Of a DNA stretch of 64,000 bases, positions 35,344 through 43,952 are shown piece by piece. The position numbers and the translations under genes are program-made. The stretch lies in the NCBI GenBank assembly GCA_947039455.1, contig CAMQZB010000003.1, forward strand, positions 1-64,000, given 5' to 3'. How positions within the stretch are numbered: the first letter of the stretch is position 1; each line of letters starts with the position of its first letter. This DNA comes from an uncultured Clostridia bacterium (GTDB lineage Bacteria; Bacillota; Clostridia; Christensenellales; CAMQZB01). The notes under the pieces are model-generated. The model searched no databases, had not been told where the DNA came from, and was given only the letters and a program-made list of their open reading frames with translations.

Positions 35344-35372
35344 TTGACAAAGTTATAAAGATATGTTACAAT
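35344..35372 (+). promoter_or_regulatory. Promoter of the small lipoprotein gene
   Basis: Consensus TTGACA, a 17-bp spacer and TACAAT, about 85 bp before the start codon. Confidence 0.75.
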
Positions 35373-35455
35373 GTGTAATATATCTAGGAAATACATAATA
35401 AACACGTTAAGGGCAATACAAAATTTATGATCTTTAACAAAAAGGAGTATGAAAA

Positions 35456-35875
35456 ATGAAAAAAATCAAATCAATTGTTACTATTTTATTAGCAATAACT
35501 ATGGTATTTGCCTTCACAGGTTGTAACAAAATGCCAAACATTCAAAAAGCTTTTGAGGCTGAGGGTTATACCTTAGACAACGATTCTTTGCTAGCTGCTG
35601 CTTTAAATAAGTTCAGCGAAATAGCTGCTGAAGTTGTTGCGGAAGAAGGCGAAACGGCTAACGAAGTTGTGAAATCTCACGTTTTCACTAAAGGATTAAA
35701 AGTTGGTTTAGTTTTGGAATTTAAAACAACTGAAGACCTTATAAAATTCTACACTGAGTCAAGTGATACTCTTAAAGGGTTCATTAAAGACATGCAAGAA
35801 ACTGATTTCATGAACGGAAATTGTATTTTAATTTCAATATCACCTGATATGTATGAAATTTTCAAAAATGCGTAA
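35456..35875 (+). CDS. Hypothetical lipoprotein
   Basis: A 139-residue protein with a lipoprotein signal peptide. A basic start and hydrophobic stretch lead to lipobox FAFTGC, with Cys23 as the predicted anchor. The mature part is about 117 residues, acidic and helical, with no recognised domain. It has a strong promoter, a long 5' leader (about 75 bases), an AAAGGAG ribosome binding site and a terminator, so it is an independent unit and may be well expressed. Confidence 0.75.
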   Translation: MKKIKSIVTILLAITMVFAFTGCNKMPNIQKAFEAEGYTLDNDSLLAAALNKFSEIAAEVVAEEGETANEVVKSHVFTKGLKVGLVLEFKTTEDLIKFYTESSDTLKGFIKDMQETDFMNGNCILISISPDMYEIFKNA

Positions 35876-35883
35876 TTAAAATT

Positions 35884-35921
35884 AAAAGCTGTATCGATTA
35901 AATTTGATACAGCTTTTTTTT
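35884..35921 (+). terminator. Terminator after the lipoprotein gene
   Basis: AAAAGCTGTATC/GATACAGCTTTT stem, then eight Ts. Confidence 0.85.
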
Positions 35922-35945
35922 GTTACTCAATGTTTTTTTAGCATA

Positions 35946-35974
35946 TTGACATATGAATTCTTTTAGTGTAGAAT
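35946..35974 (+). promoter_or_regulatory. Promoter of the AraC gene at 36005
   Basis: TTGACA, a 17-bp spacer, then TAGAAT, about 30 bp before the start codon. Confidence 0.7.
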
Positions 35975-36004
35975 AGAATTAAGAAATCATGGGGGAAAAT
36001 TGTA

Positions 36005-36853
36005 ATGGAGCGTTTAAGTTTTGAATACAGTGAACGATATTTTAATAAATCTAGTTCGGATTTGTTTCAACGTTTTAAACTGATATATCTTTCAGTAGTC
36101 AGTGGGAAAAATATTCTACATAAGATATTCAAAGATGATTTTATAAAGTTTATCTACGTAGAAAAAGGCAGTTGTTCAATTTCCTGTGAAAATAACCAAG
36201 ACGTTGAGATTACTTCAGAAGATGTGATTGTAATCAACAGTAACAGTAAGTATTTTTACAAAAACATCAGTGACGATCTTTTGTTGACCGTTGTTGCTTG
36301 TGAAAACATAGGTGTGAAAGTCAGCGACGTTAATTCGGTATTAAATGGAAATTGTTTTATGTTTCATGATAATGATAAAGCTTTTAAAGGACACTTTAAA
36401 CTAATTTTTAAAGAAATTTCATCGGAAAAAGACTATGCAAGCGTTATAACTAATCTAAAAGTTGTGGAAATGATTGTAGATTTTTTGCGCCGTTATCATG
36501 TGAACGTGGAGGCAAAGTGTGGCAACATGAAATTAGCTATGGCAAGTGCCAAGGAATATTTAGACAATAATTACAAAAAGAAAATTACACTTGAGGAGCT
36601 AGCAAATCATTGTTTTATTAGTAAATACTATTTCTCTAGGCAGTTTAAAAAGTTTTTGGGAATTCCTGCCATGGTATATTTAAAAAAATTAAGGCTAGAC
36701 AAAGCTAAACGGCTTTTGGAAAATACTTCTTTTACTGTAAAAGTTATAGCGGAGCAAGTGGGTTTTGAAGACGAATTGTATTTTTCTAAAACTTTTAAAT
36801 CTAGTGAAGGTCTGAATCCAATTGAGTTTAGAGCGTTGTCAAAAGTGAAGTAG
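36005..36853 (+). CDS. AraC-family transcriptional regulator
   Basis: A 282-residue regulator with an N-terminal cupin-like sensing half (about residues 20-150) and a C-terminal AraC double helix-turn-helix. The motifs are LEELANHCFISKYYFSRQFKKF (about residues 196-217) and VKVIAEQVGFEDELYFSKTFK (about 245-265). The target is unknown. It stands alone, facing a small minus-strand gene across a shared terminator. Not closely similar to the AraC at 11605 outside the DNA-binding part. Confidence 0.88.
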   Translation: MERLSFEYSERYFNKSSSDLFQRFKLIYLSVVSGKNILHKIFKDDFIKFIYVEKGSCSISCENNQDVEITSEDVIVINSNSKYFYKNISDDLLLTVVACENIGVKVSDVNSVLNGNCFMFHDNDKAFKGHFKLIFKEISSEKDYASVITNLKVVEMIVDFLRRYHVNVEAKCGNMKLAMASAKEYLDNNYKKKITLEELANHCFISKYYFSRQFKKFLGIPAMVYLKKLRLDKAKRLLENTSFTVKVIAEQVGFEDELYFSKTFKSSEGLNPIEFRALSKVK

Positions 36854-36970
36854 GAATCTTATCATAGAAAATTCAAAGTGAGATTATGTATTTAAATTTG
36901 ATTTTATGATGTGAAAAATGATTTATATAATTTGTATATAAATTATATAAATTAACAAATATAAATAATA

Positions 36971-37008
36971 AAAAAGCGTAACCAAAATATATTGGTAACG
37001 CTTTTTTA
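36971..37008. terminator. Bidirectional terminator
   Basis: AAAAAGCGTAACCA/TGGTAACGCTTTTT stem with one central mismatch, between the convergent AraC gene and the small gene at 37092. Confidence 0.8.
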
Positions 37009-37091
37009 TATATTCATTTGTAAATAATATTCTTAAAAACTTAGCTAATAATCAGCTAAACTCAAAGAATAATCATTGAAGTCTGAGAACC

Positions 37092-37238
37092 CTAGTCTAT
37101 TTCGTAGTGGCAGCCAGCTTCTGGAGTTGGTGGTAATGTGTCACCTTTTTTCATGTGCACTGAGTTAAGTTTTTTAGTTTTCTTCATCATGTTATACGTA
37201 CCTGCTTTAGGTGCTGTTGATCCTGGTTGTAAATTCAT
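37092..37238 (-). CDS. Small YjzC-like protein
   Basis: A 48-residue reading frame on the minus strand. It begins MNLQPGSTAPKAGTY, has a basic middle (MKKTKKLNSVHMKKGD) and ends LPPTPEAGCHYEID. The layout (a PGxxAPxxGxY opening, then KKGDxLPPTP) resembles the YjzC family of small proteins of unknown function. An AGGGGGATT ribosome binding site lies seven bases before the ATG, and a terminator follows downstream. I consider it a real gene. The function is unknown. Confidence 0.75.
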   Translation of the reverse strand: MNLQPGSTAPKAGTYNMMKKTKKLNSVHMKKGDTLPPTPEAGCHYEID

Positions 37239-37443
37239 AATTACAATCCCCCTTATAAAAAATTTATTTGTTTTTGCAAATCATCTTTGCCTAATTAATA
37301 TCTGCCGAATCAGCAAATTGTATTCACATATTCGAAAAAAACTTTATGGAAATTTTAGACAGTGCAGTTGTGGTAGTTATAATAATTTTTTCTCACTATA
37401 AAAATAGTAAAAAAAAATAGTAAAAAAAATTTAGAAAAAACTG
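37239..37443. other. AT-rich intergenic stretch
   Basis: The upstream region of the YjzC-like gene and of the GntR operon. A plus-strand frame across 37138-37401 is antisense to the small gene and is not supported. Nothing else is seen. Confidence 0.5.
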
Positions 37444-37472
37444 TTGACAAATGTATTTTGATGTGTTATATT
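37444..37472 (+). promoter_or_regulatory. Promoter of the GntR-ABC operon
   Basis: TTGACA, a 17-bp spacer, then TATATT. Confidence 0.8.
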
Positions 37473-37481
37473 AATAGCAAG

Positions 37482-37509
37482 TTGGTTAGTTGCTTAAGTA
37501 ATTAACCAA
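37482..37509 (+). promoter_or_regulatory. Probable GntR operator palindrome
   Basis: A 28-bp palindrome TTGGTTAGTT...AATTAACCAA centred on CTTAAG, with two mismatched pairs. It lies directly downstream of the -10, where a bound repressor would block initiation. The neighbouring GntR/YtrA-type regulator is the natural candidate. Confidence 0.75.
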
Positions 37510-37547
37510 ATAAATGAAAAGGTGTTAAAAATTCTAGCGGAGGTAAA

Positions 37548-37910
37548 ATGAATATTAATTTTGATAACGATATTCCAATATTTCAACAAGTGGCTGATTT
37601 GCTGTCAGAATCTATTTTGGCAGAGGCATTTGTTGAGGAAGGTCAAATCCCTTCTATTACGGAATTATCAATTACTCTAAAAATAAACCCAGCTACAGCT
37701 TTAAAAGGAATAAATATACTTGTGGACGACGGCATTGTTTATAAACGTCGAGGACTTGGAATGTTTGTTGCTAAAGGCGGTTGTGAAAAACTAATTCAAA
37801 AAAGAAAGGACGCTTTTTTTGCGAATTACGCAAAGCCTCTCATTGATGAGGCGAAACGATTGAATATAGGAAAAGACGATTTAATTAAAATGATCCAAGG
37901 AGGAAAGTAG
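37548..37910 (+). CDS. GntR-family regulator (YtrA type)
   Basis: A 120-residue regulator with an N-terminal GntR winged helix and a short helical tail instead of a ligand domain, as in the YtrA subfamily. PIFQQVADLLSESIL (about residues 10-24), PSITELSITLKINPATALKGINILVDDGI (about 35-63) and RRGLGMFVA (about 66-74) are typical. It is first in an operon with an ABC ATPase two bases downstream. Such operons in Firmicutes often answer to cell-wall-active compounds. An upstream palindrome suggests autorepression. Confidence 0.9.
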   Translation: MNINFDNDIPIFQQVADLLSESILAEAFVEEGQIPSITELSITLKINPATALKGINILVDDGIVYKRRGLGMFVAKGGCEKLIQKRKDAFFANYAKPLIDEAKRLNIGKDDLIKMIQGGK

Positions 37911-37912
37911 TT

Positions 37913-38773
37913 ATGAACGGAATTATTATAGATAATATTTCGAAACAATATAAAAATGTAAAAGCTCTTGATGATGTTAGTTTGACTTTCGAAGAAGGTA
38001 AGATATACGGCTTGCTAGGGAGAAATGGAGCGGGCAAATCTACTCTAATTAAGGCAATATCAAATAGAATTTTCGTGGATAGTGGAAAGATTACTGTTGA
38101 CGGTGATGACAATGTGGAGAACGAAGTTGCACTTGGTAAAATGCACGTTATGAGCGAAGTGGAAATGTATGATTTGCCTGAAAGAGTATCTTCATATTTT
38201 AAGATTATGAAAGACTTTAACAGTGAGTTTGATGTTGATTACGCTAAAGCAATGGCTGAGAAGTTTAAATTGCCATTAAACAAAAAAATGAAAGAATTAT
38301 CTACTGGTTATAAGTCAATTTTTAAATTTATATCCGCGCTAGCAAGTAATTGCAAGTACATTTTTCTTGACGAACCAGTGCTAGGTCTTGACGCTAACCA
38401 TCGTGAGTTGGCTTACCGCATGATAATTGAGCATTATTCAGAAACGGGCTGTGCTATAGTTATTTCAACCCATCTTATCGAAGAAATTGCTAATTTGCTT
38501 GAAGAGATTATAGTAATTAAAAACGGCAAAGTAATTGTGAAAAAAGACAAGGAAGAACTGCTTAAAGAGGGGTATTCGGTAAGTGGTTCAAGCACAAACA
38601 TTACGGAATATATTAAAGGAAAGAACATTATTTCAACTCAAACAATGGGTGGATTGATGTGGTGTTGTATCACTGGTGAAATGCCGAAAGAAGCAGTTGC
38701 TAATATTGAATTTTCACGTCTTGACTTGCAACAATTATTTATTAAATTAACAAGTGAAGAGGGGGATGCGTAA
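37913..38773 (+). CDS. ABC transporter ATPase
   Basis: A 286-residue ATP-binding subunit. Walker A GRNGAGKST (about residues 35-43), signature ELSTGYKSIF (about 125-134, in place of LSGGQ as in other YtrB-like ATPases), Walker B IFLDEPVLGLD (about 149-159) and switch STHLIEE follow. It is the second gene of the GntR-ABC operon and overlaps the permease gene by one base. Likely substrate is a peptide or lipid-like compound (family inference). Confidence 0.9.
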   Translation: MNGIIIDNISKQYKNVKALDDVSLTFEEGKIYGLLGRNGAGKSTLIKAISNRIFVDSGKITVDGDDNVENEVALGKMHVMSEVEMYDLPERVSSYFKIMKDFNSEFDVDYAKAMAEKFKLPLNKKMKELSTGYKSIFKFISALASNCKYIFLDEPVLGLDANHRELAYRMIIEHYSETGCAIVISTHLIEEIANLLEEIIVIKNGKVIVKKDKEELLKEGYSVSGSSTNITEYIKGKNIISTQTMGGLMWCCITGEMPKEAVANIEFSRLDLQQLFIKLTSEEGDA

Positions 38774-39507
38774 TGAAAAAAACTTTAGCAAACTATAAAC
38801 TATTGAATAAAGGAATTATGTTTCCATTTGGAATGTTCAATGGAGTAATTGTATTGGTATCAATCTTGTGCATTATTATTGCGTTGGCAACAGCAAATAT
38901 AATAGATGGAACATTGTCGGTAGGTCTTGACATGGCTGCAATAATATTCCTAGCTATCAGTTCAGCAAGCTTAAAACCAAATTTAAAGTTTGGTATGCAA
39001 AACGGTCTTTCAAGAAGAAACTTTTTCTTATCAGCAGGATTGCATACGTTAACAATAGGTGTAATAACGGGTATCGTAATAACATTATATGAGCTGTTGG
39101 CGTGTTTGGTTATGGATAATTTCACGTTTATTTCTTTTGTAAACGTGTTCGAAATGCTTAATATTTTAAGTTTAGACGTTACAACATTCGAATATATTAT
39201 GAATATATTAATGTATTCAGTGGGAATATGTATCTGGGCTGGAGCGCTTGGAACGTTGATTGGTGTAATTAATATGCGATTTGAAAAAAATGTGAAATTT
39301 CTAATATATGGACTATTTGCCATGGTAGTAATTGCAACTATTATACTAGATGTCTTTGTTTTTAATAGCGTAATAATGAGACAATTTGAGAAATTGATTA
39401 TCTTCTTTACAACTGAATTTTACAGAATAATACTTCTTGCCTTAGGCATTCATATTTTAACATACCTTGGAAGTTGGTTGCTTATGAGAAAAGTGGAACT
39501 TAAATAG
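38773..39507 (+). CDS. ABC transporter permease
   Basis: A 244-residue integral membrane protein with six predicted helices and no recognisable sequence signature beyond an ABC-2-like topology. An internal NGLSRRNFFLSAGLH (about residues 77-91) is typical of ABC-2-type permeases of Firmicutes. It is cotranslated with the ATPase (one-base overlap). Followed by a bidirectional terminator. Confidence 0.8.
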   Translation: MKKTLANYKLLNKGIMFPFGMFNGVIVLVSILCIIIALATANIIDGTLSVGLDMAAIIFLAISSASLKPNLKFGMQNGLSRRNFFLSAGLHTLTIGVITGIVITLYELLACLVMDNFTFISFVNVFEMLNILSLDVTTFEYIMNILMYSVGICIWAGALGTLIGVINMRFEKNVKFLIYGLFAMVVIATIILDVFVFNSVIMRQFEKLIIFFTTEFYRIILLALGIHILTYLGSWLLMRKVELK

Positions 39508-39584
39508 TTTAAAACACATGAAATTTGCTTGATCTACAAAACAACATATAATCTAACTCTGTATTATATGAAGTTAAAAAAAGA

Positions 39585-39627
39585 AAAAACACTATGCAAA
39601 AGCTATGAACTTTTGTGTAGTGTTTTT
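39585..39627. terminator. Bidirectional terminator
   Basis: AAAAACACTA and AAAAG pair with CTTTT and TAGTGTTTTT, serving the permease gene and the minus-strand gene at 39650. Confidence 0.75.
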
Positions 39628-39649
39628 CTAAATTAGGAAAGAAAATAAA

Positions 39650-40276
39650 TTAGTCTAGGGAGCTATCCGCTTCGTCTTTCAAACTCATTTCAAGATTAGC
39701 GATATCAATACTTCTTGGTTGGATTTTCTGGTCACTTTCTGAAGTAGTAGCTTTAGCTGAGCTTTTAGTAGTAGAAGCTTTAGCTCTTGCTCTTGCCCCA
39801 GTAGTAGCACCAGTTGCAGTAGCTTTAGTAGTGCCAGAAGCCTTGCTAGAAGAGCCTGTTACTTTGCTAGAAGCAGAAGTTGCCTTTGCTGAAGTGTTAG
39901 AAGTGGCAGTGCTTTTAGTAGCAGTGTTTTTAGTAGTTGTAGTACCCTTAGTTGAAGGGCTTTTACTGCTAGTAGTACTAGTAGCGCTAGAGTTTCTAGT
40001 AGTAGCACAACCCTTTGTAGCTGAACCTGAAGTGCTTGCTGAACTTGAAGTTGTGCCACAGTTTTTTGTAGTAGCTGAACCTCGAGTTGTGCCACAGTCT
40101 TTTGTTGTAGCGGAACTTTTAGTAGTTCCACAGGCTTTTGTACTACTAGAAGTAGTTGCTTTACCTTGAGGACCTGTAATAGCAGTCTTTTTTGCAGTAG
40201 CAGAAGTTTGTGAACCTTGAGGTCCGCCGTTAGTAATTTTGCCTTGTGAGCTAGATGATGTTTTTGTATTTTTCAT
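39650..40276 (-). CDS. Thr/Ser/Ala/Lys-rich low-complexity protein
   Basis: A 208-residue protein of unknown function, over half Thr, Ser, Ala and Lys. It has two GPQG motifs near residues 18-40 and a set of short repeats of the form TTKxCGTTxxSA (about residues 50-100) that space several cysteines. An acidic, non-repetitive C-terminus follows (IDIANLEMSLKDEADSSLD). It has no signal peptide or membrane helix. The ribosome binding site AAAGGAGGTGA is unusually strong, so high expression is likely. It might be a spore coat/exosporium-like or DNA-binding basic protein, but neither can be shown here. Confidence 0.7.
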   Translation of the reverse strand: MKNTKTSSSSQGKITNGGPQGSQTSATAKKTAITGPQGKATTSSSTKACGTTKSSATTKDCGTTRGSATTKNCGTTSSSASTSGSATKGCATTRNSSATSTTSSKSPSTKGTTTTKNTATKSTATSNTSAKATSASSKVTGSSSKASGTTKATATGATTGARARAKASTTKSSAKATTSESDQKIQPRSIDIANLEMSLKDEADSSLD

Positions 40277-40314
40277 GAAAAATCACCTCCTTTTAAAATA
40301 ATTATTGCCTACTC

Positions 40315-40344
40315 TTGACTTTTCATACGCGGTAAGGGTATAAT
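40315..40344 (+). promoter_or_regulatory. Promoter of the DMT transporter gene
   Basis: TTGACT, an 18-bp spacer and TATAAT. Confidence 0.65.
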
Positions 40345-40387
40345 ATAATAGATAAATTTTAGAAATTTTAAAAGAGGTATAGGAAAA

Positions 40388-41263
40388 ATGTACGGATTGA
40401 TATTTATTGCTCCAATTTTATTTGGATTGCAATCAGTTGCTTTAAAGCAACATGGATTAAAATGTGACAACTCAGAAAGTGGAAAAGCTATTTTCTCATT
40501 ACTGTTTTACGCTTTTTCAGCGATAACAGCATTGGTGGTTATACTGATTTCAGGGGGCGAAAGCTCACCGATGTCAATGGTGTATGGTGTGTTTTATGGA
40601 GTAACATTCTTTGGGTTTATTACTCTTTACGATATGTGTATGAAGCTAGCGCCACTTGCTATTACATCATTTATCTTCTCGCTAAGTATGATTGTTCCGA
40701 TAGTTTTATCGATATTTATTTACGGCGAATCATTAAGCGTAACTCACGTTATTGGGTTTATTTTTGTTGTGGTAGCATTGTATTTTATTAACTTTGGAAA
40801 CCAACACGGAAAAAGAATTGTTTTAACAAGAAAATGGGCATTGTTGTGTCTAGCTGGAACACTTTGTAGCGGATTTTTAATGTTCTCAACAAAAGCATTC
40901 GCAATCGATGTTCCAAATGGTAATCTAGGACAGTTTTTGTTGATAGGTTACCTTGTGTGTATTGCCATGACGATTCCAAGATTTTTCTTGCCAAGGGGTA
41001 GAGAAACTATTAATACATATAAATTCAGCAAGTGGGTTGTGCCATTAGCACTTCTTGTTGGGCTAGGAAATTCAATTGGAAACGCAATGTTATCTTACCT
41101 TGGACCGAAAATCAACGCATCAATTTTATTCCCTGTTACTAACAGTGTATCAGTGATTTTTATTATTGTAGTTTCAATTTTCGCTTTCCAAGAAAAATTA
41201 ATGAAGCAAACTGTAATGGGACTAGCTTTTGGTATAGCTGCAATCTTAACATTGAGTTTATAA
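40388..41263 (+). CDS. DMT/EamA-family transporter
   Basis: A 291-residue membrane protein with about ten helices in two EamA-like repeats. The first half ends with YGESLSVTHVIGFIFVVVALYFINFG (pattern about residues 115-140), and the second with FQEKLMKQTVMGLAFGIAAI, the equivalent position. It would be an exporter or importer of small metabolites. The substrate is unknown. It is next to, but separate from, the hydrolase operon (own promoter). Confidence 0.88.
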   Translation: MYGLIFIAPILFGLQSVALKQHGLKCDNSESGKAIFSLLFYAFSAITALVVILISGGESSPMSMVYGVFYGVTFFGFITLYDMCMKLAPLAITSFIFSLSMIVPIVLSIFIYGESLSVTHVIGFIFVVVALYFINFGNQHGKRIVLTRKWALLCLAGTLCSGFLMFSTKAFAIDVPNGNLGQFLLIGYLVCIAMTIPRFFLPRGRETINTYKFSKWVVPLALLVGLGNSIGNAMLSYLGPKINASILFPVTNSVSVIFIIVVSIFAFQEKLMKQTVMGLAFGIAAILTLSL

Positions 41264-41319
41264 GAAAAGTGTATAATAGTAACATTAACTAAAGAAAAAT
41301 AGAAAGATGGAGGTGTATT

Positions 41320-42072
41320 ATGAGTAGAGCAATTGTTTTGTATCATGGATTTATTACTGACGATACGGATTTTGGTGATCTATATCAACATATTGATGGT
41401 ATTTACGATAAAGTAATTCGTTGTATTTTTCCAGGGCATGGTAAAGTGCCAAATTATAAATTATTTACTGTTGAAGAAACTTTCAGAGTTGCGTTAGAAG
41501 AATTTGATAATGCAAAAGCTGAGTTTGACGTTGTTGATGTTATAGGTTTTTCAATGGGTGGTGCTATGGCAACCTACGTGGCTAATCACAGAGAGGTTGG
41601 GAAGTTAGTTTTGTTAGCACCTGCTAATAAATACTTGAACCCACGCGCTCCTTTTTCAGCCGCTAAATTTTGGTATGAAAAAATCAAAAAGACTATCACA
41701 AGTTTAACCTCTGGGGAAAAAACTAAGGACGTTTTCAACCATGAAATGTCTGTATATTTCGAAAATGGCAAGATATCACTTGAGACTGCTTGGAAAAAAA
41801 TGATTCCAAATTATACTATAAAAACATTAACGGTTTTCAACAAAGTAATCAAAAAATGCAACGAGGGTTTAGAGTCTATAGACAACGAAGTATTAATTGT
41901 CTGGGGAAAACTTGACCAACTTGTGCCAATAGATTCAGTTGAATGGCTATATTCTATTTCAAAAAATGAAAAAAAATCACTATTGGTGCTAGATGATATC
42001 AGCCACTTAATGTTGGTTTCAAAAAATTCAGAGCATGTAGTCGAAAAGATTACTGCATTTTTAAAGGACTAA
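41320..42072 (+). CDS. Alpha/beta hydrolase (carboxylesterase/monoglyceride-lipase-like)
   Basis: A 250-residue serine hydrolase with a complete catalytic set. The oxyanion region is LYHGF (about residues 7-11), the nucleophile elbow GFSMGG (about 73-78), the acid is in WGKLDQLVP (about 205-213) and the His in DISHLML (about 228-234). It resembles small-molecule esterases and lysophospholipases. It is first in a three-gene operon: the next gene starts one base after its stop. An AGGAGGTG-like ribosome binding site (GGAGGTG) precedes the ATG. Confidence 0.88.
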   Translation: MSRAIVLYHGFITDDTDFGDLYQHIDGIYDKVIRCIFPGHGKVPNYKLFTVEETFRVALEEFDNAKAEFDVVDVIGFSMGGAMATYVANHREVGKLVLLAPANKYLNPRAPFSAAKFWYEKIKKTITSLTSGEKTKDVFNHEMSVYFENGKISLETAWKKMIPNYTIKTLTVFNKVIKKCNEGLESIDNEVLIVWGKLDQLVPIDSVEWLYSISKNEKKSLLVLDDISHLMLVSKNSEHVVEKITAFLKD

Positions 42073-42073
42073 A

Positions 42074-43021
42074 ATGAGAGAAAAATTATACAAATTATAT
42101 AAAGAATGTTTCAAAGAAATCAATATTGAAGCGCAAGAAAACTATATCGCAACACGTTATAACGGGGAAAACGAATTTGTTTTCAATGAAGGGGATGACA
42201 TTACTGCAATGGTTTTAGGGAATAAATTCTCTTTATCTGTTGGTGGAAATGTGATTTCAGTAGCGAATTTATCTGGGCTTTGCGTTGGTGAAGACTACAG
42301 AAAAACTGGACTTGCTAGCAAATTAATTATTAAAGCAATGAATAAACTTGCGGAAGAAAATGTTGTTGCAGTAACAGCTTTTCCACACCACAAAGAATTT
42401 TTCGATAAATTGCAATTCGAGTCACTTTGGTTCAGCGAAAAAATTGCTATTTCAAACATAATCGAAGCTAGCTCTCCGCTGACACAAAAAAACGCAGGAG
42501 AAATGCTGGCTCTATATAATGACTTTATCGGGAAAATGTATATTGCAAAAATTAGAACTATAGAAGATTTTCAACTGATGATTGAAGAAAACTCTATTGG
42601 TGGAATGATAGTTGGGTGCTATAACGGTACTCGCTTAATGGCCTACGCAATTGTCGATAGCAACGGAAAAATCGTGGAAACTTGCCACCTTGACAAGTTC
42701 TATTTAAACAAACTTGGGGTGGATTATGTTTCTTTGCCTACAGGTATTGGAAAACCAGAAAACAGCATAAGAATTATTAATGCTATTGAGTTTTTAAAGC
42801 AAATAAAGTATGTTCCTGCATTTGTAATTAGCATGAAAATGAAAATCACAGACAGCACACTTTCTCATAACAATGTAATTGTTGACTTTGCGGTGAAAGG
42901 CGGAGTGGCTACTGTGGTTGAACTTAGTGCTGACAGCGAATATGATATTGAATATACTATTGAAGATTTAACTAGTACTGTTGTGCGAAGTGGTGTCAAT
43001 GTAATGTTCGAAAAAGACTAA
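42074..43021 (+). CDS. Eis-like GNAT acetyltransferase
   Basis: A 315-residue protein with an N-terminal GNAT domain. LSGLCVGEDYRKTGLASKLI (about residues 67-86) contains the acetyl-CoA motif V...YR..GLAS.L. A second GNAT-like segment and a C-terminal SCP2/Eis-type domain (about residues 215-315) follow, the layout of Eis enhanced-survival acetyltransferases. Those enzymes acetylate amines such as aminoglycosides or lysines. The substrate is unknown here. It overlaps the downstream radical SAM gene by one base. Confidence 0.82.
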   Translation: MREKLYKLYKECFKEINIEAQENYIATRYNGENEFVFNEGDDITAMVLGNKFSLSVGGNVISVANLSGLCVGEDYRKTGLASKLIIKAMNKLAEENVVAVTAFPHHKEFFDKLQFESLWFSEKIAISNIIEASSPLTQKNAGEMLALYNDFIGKMYIAKIRTIEDFQLMIEENSIGGMIVGCYNGTRLMAYAIVDSNGKIVETCHLDKFYLNKLGVDYVSLPTGIGKPENSIRIINAIEFLKQIKYVPAFVISMKMKITDSTLSHNNVIVDFAVKGGVATVVELSADSEYDIEYTIEDLTSTVVRSGVNVMFEKD

Positions 43022-43848
43022 TGAAAAAATTCAATAAAGCATACCTTGAAATCACTAATCGCTGTAATTTAAGTTGCAGTTTTTGCCCTAAAACCAAAAG
43101 AGAATTGCGGAATATGTCGTTAGCTGAATTCAAAATAGCGGTGGACGAAATATCTAAAGTTACAAAATATATTTACTTCCATGTGCTTGGCGAACCTACT
43201 TTGCACCCTGATTTACCTGCATTTGTAGAGTATGCAAATTCCTTGGGAATGAAAATTACTATTACTACTAACGGAACATTAGTTGAAAAACTTAGTGATA
43301 TTATAGAAAATCATAACATATACAAAGTGAATTTTTCTCTGCAAGCTGTGGGTTCTAATGATAGCATAAATTTGGCTAGCTACATGGAAAAGGTTCTTGA
43401 GTTCTCTAAAACTGCAACTGAAAAAGGAACACTTGTGGTTCTTAGATTATGGAATAACGGTAGTAAAATTAACCGCAATCAAGAAATTGTAGAAGTATTA
43501 AAAACTAATTTTGGGGAATTTGAATATAAGGACAGTGGCAGTGTAACATTGATACCGAAATTGTATCTTGAACGTGCTGACGAGTTTTTGTGGCAATGTA
43601 GTGATGAAGTTGAGAACTTGTATTGCTACGGTCTAAAAGATCAATTCGGAGTGCTTGTAGACGGAACTGTTATTCCTTGCTGTATTGACAGCGAAGGGGA
43701 AATCCCCCTTGGAAATATATTTAAAAACAACCTTTTGACCATTCTTGAAAGCGAAAAATCTGAAATGGTGACGTGTGGTTTTCAAAAGAAAAAAGCAGTT
43801 GAGAGTAGATGTAAACGTTGCGGTTTTGCTAGACGATTTAAAGTATAG
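43021..43848 (+). CDS. Radical SAM/SPASM protein
   Basis: A 275-residue radical SAM enzyme. The SAM-cluster motif CNLSCSFCPK (about residues 15-24), GEPTLHPDL (about 56-64), TTNGT (about 82-86) and a SPASM-like Cys set (YCYG, PCCIDSEG, CKRCGF at the end) for auxiliary iron-sulfur clusters are visible. It starts at the base where the GNAT gene stops. No short precursor peptide is seen beside it, so it need not be a peptide maturase. Confidence 0.88.
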   Translation: MKKFNKAYLEITNRCNLSCSFCPKTKRELRNMSLAEFKIAVDEISKVTKYIYFHVLGEPTLHPDLPAFVEYANSLGMKITITTNGTLVEKLSDIIENHNIYKVNFSLQAVGSNDSINLASYMEKVLEFSKTATEKGTLVVLRLWNNGSKINRNQEIVEVLKTNFGEFEYKDSGSVTLIPKLYLERADEFLWQCSDEVENLYCYGLKDQFGVLVDGTVIPCCIDSEGEIPLGNIFKNNLLTILESEKSEMVTCGFQKKKAVESRCKRCGFARRFKV

Positions 43849-43952
43849 TTTTTTACATATTTTAGTATGTTTTTAGTGGATATTATACTGCATGTTTTTA
43901 AGTCATTTATGATATAATACTTACTGTAAAATACATATAAAGGAGACAACAT

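Noticed and set aside
37138..37401. 87-codon plus-strand reading frame
   Set aside because: Antisense to the better-supported small minus-strand gene at 37092-37238, with no ribosome binding site.
39831..40169. 112-codon Val/Leu-rich plus-strand frame
   Set aside because: Antisense of the Thr/Ser-rich gene; its open length follows from the biased codons.
43849..43952. Precursor peptide for the radical SAM/SPASM gene
   Set aside because: No short reading frame with a ribosome binding site is visible in the flanks on either strand.
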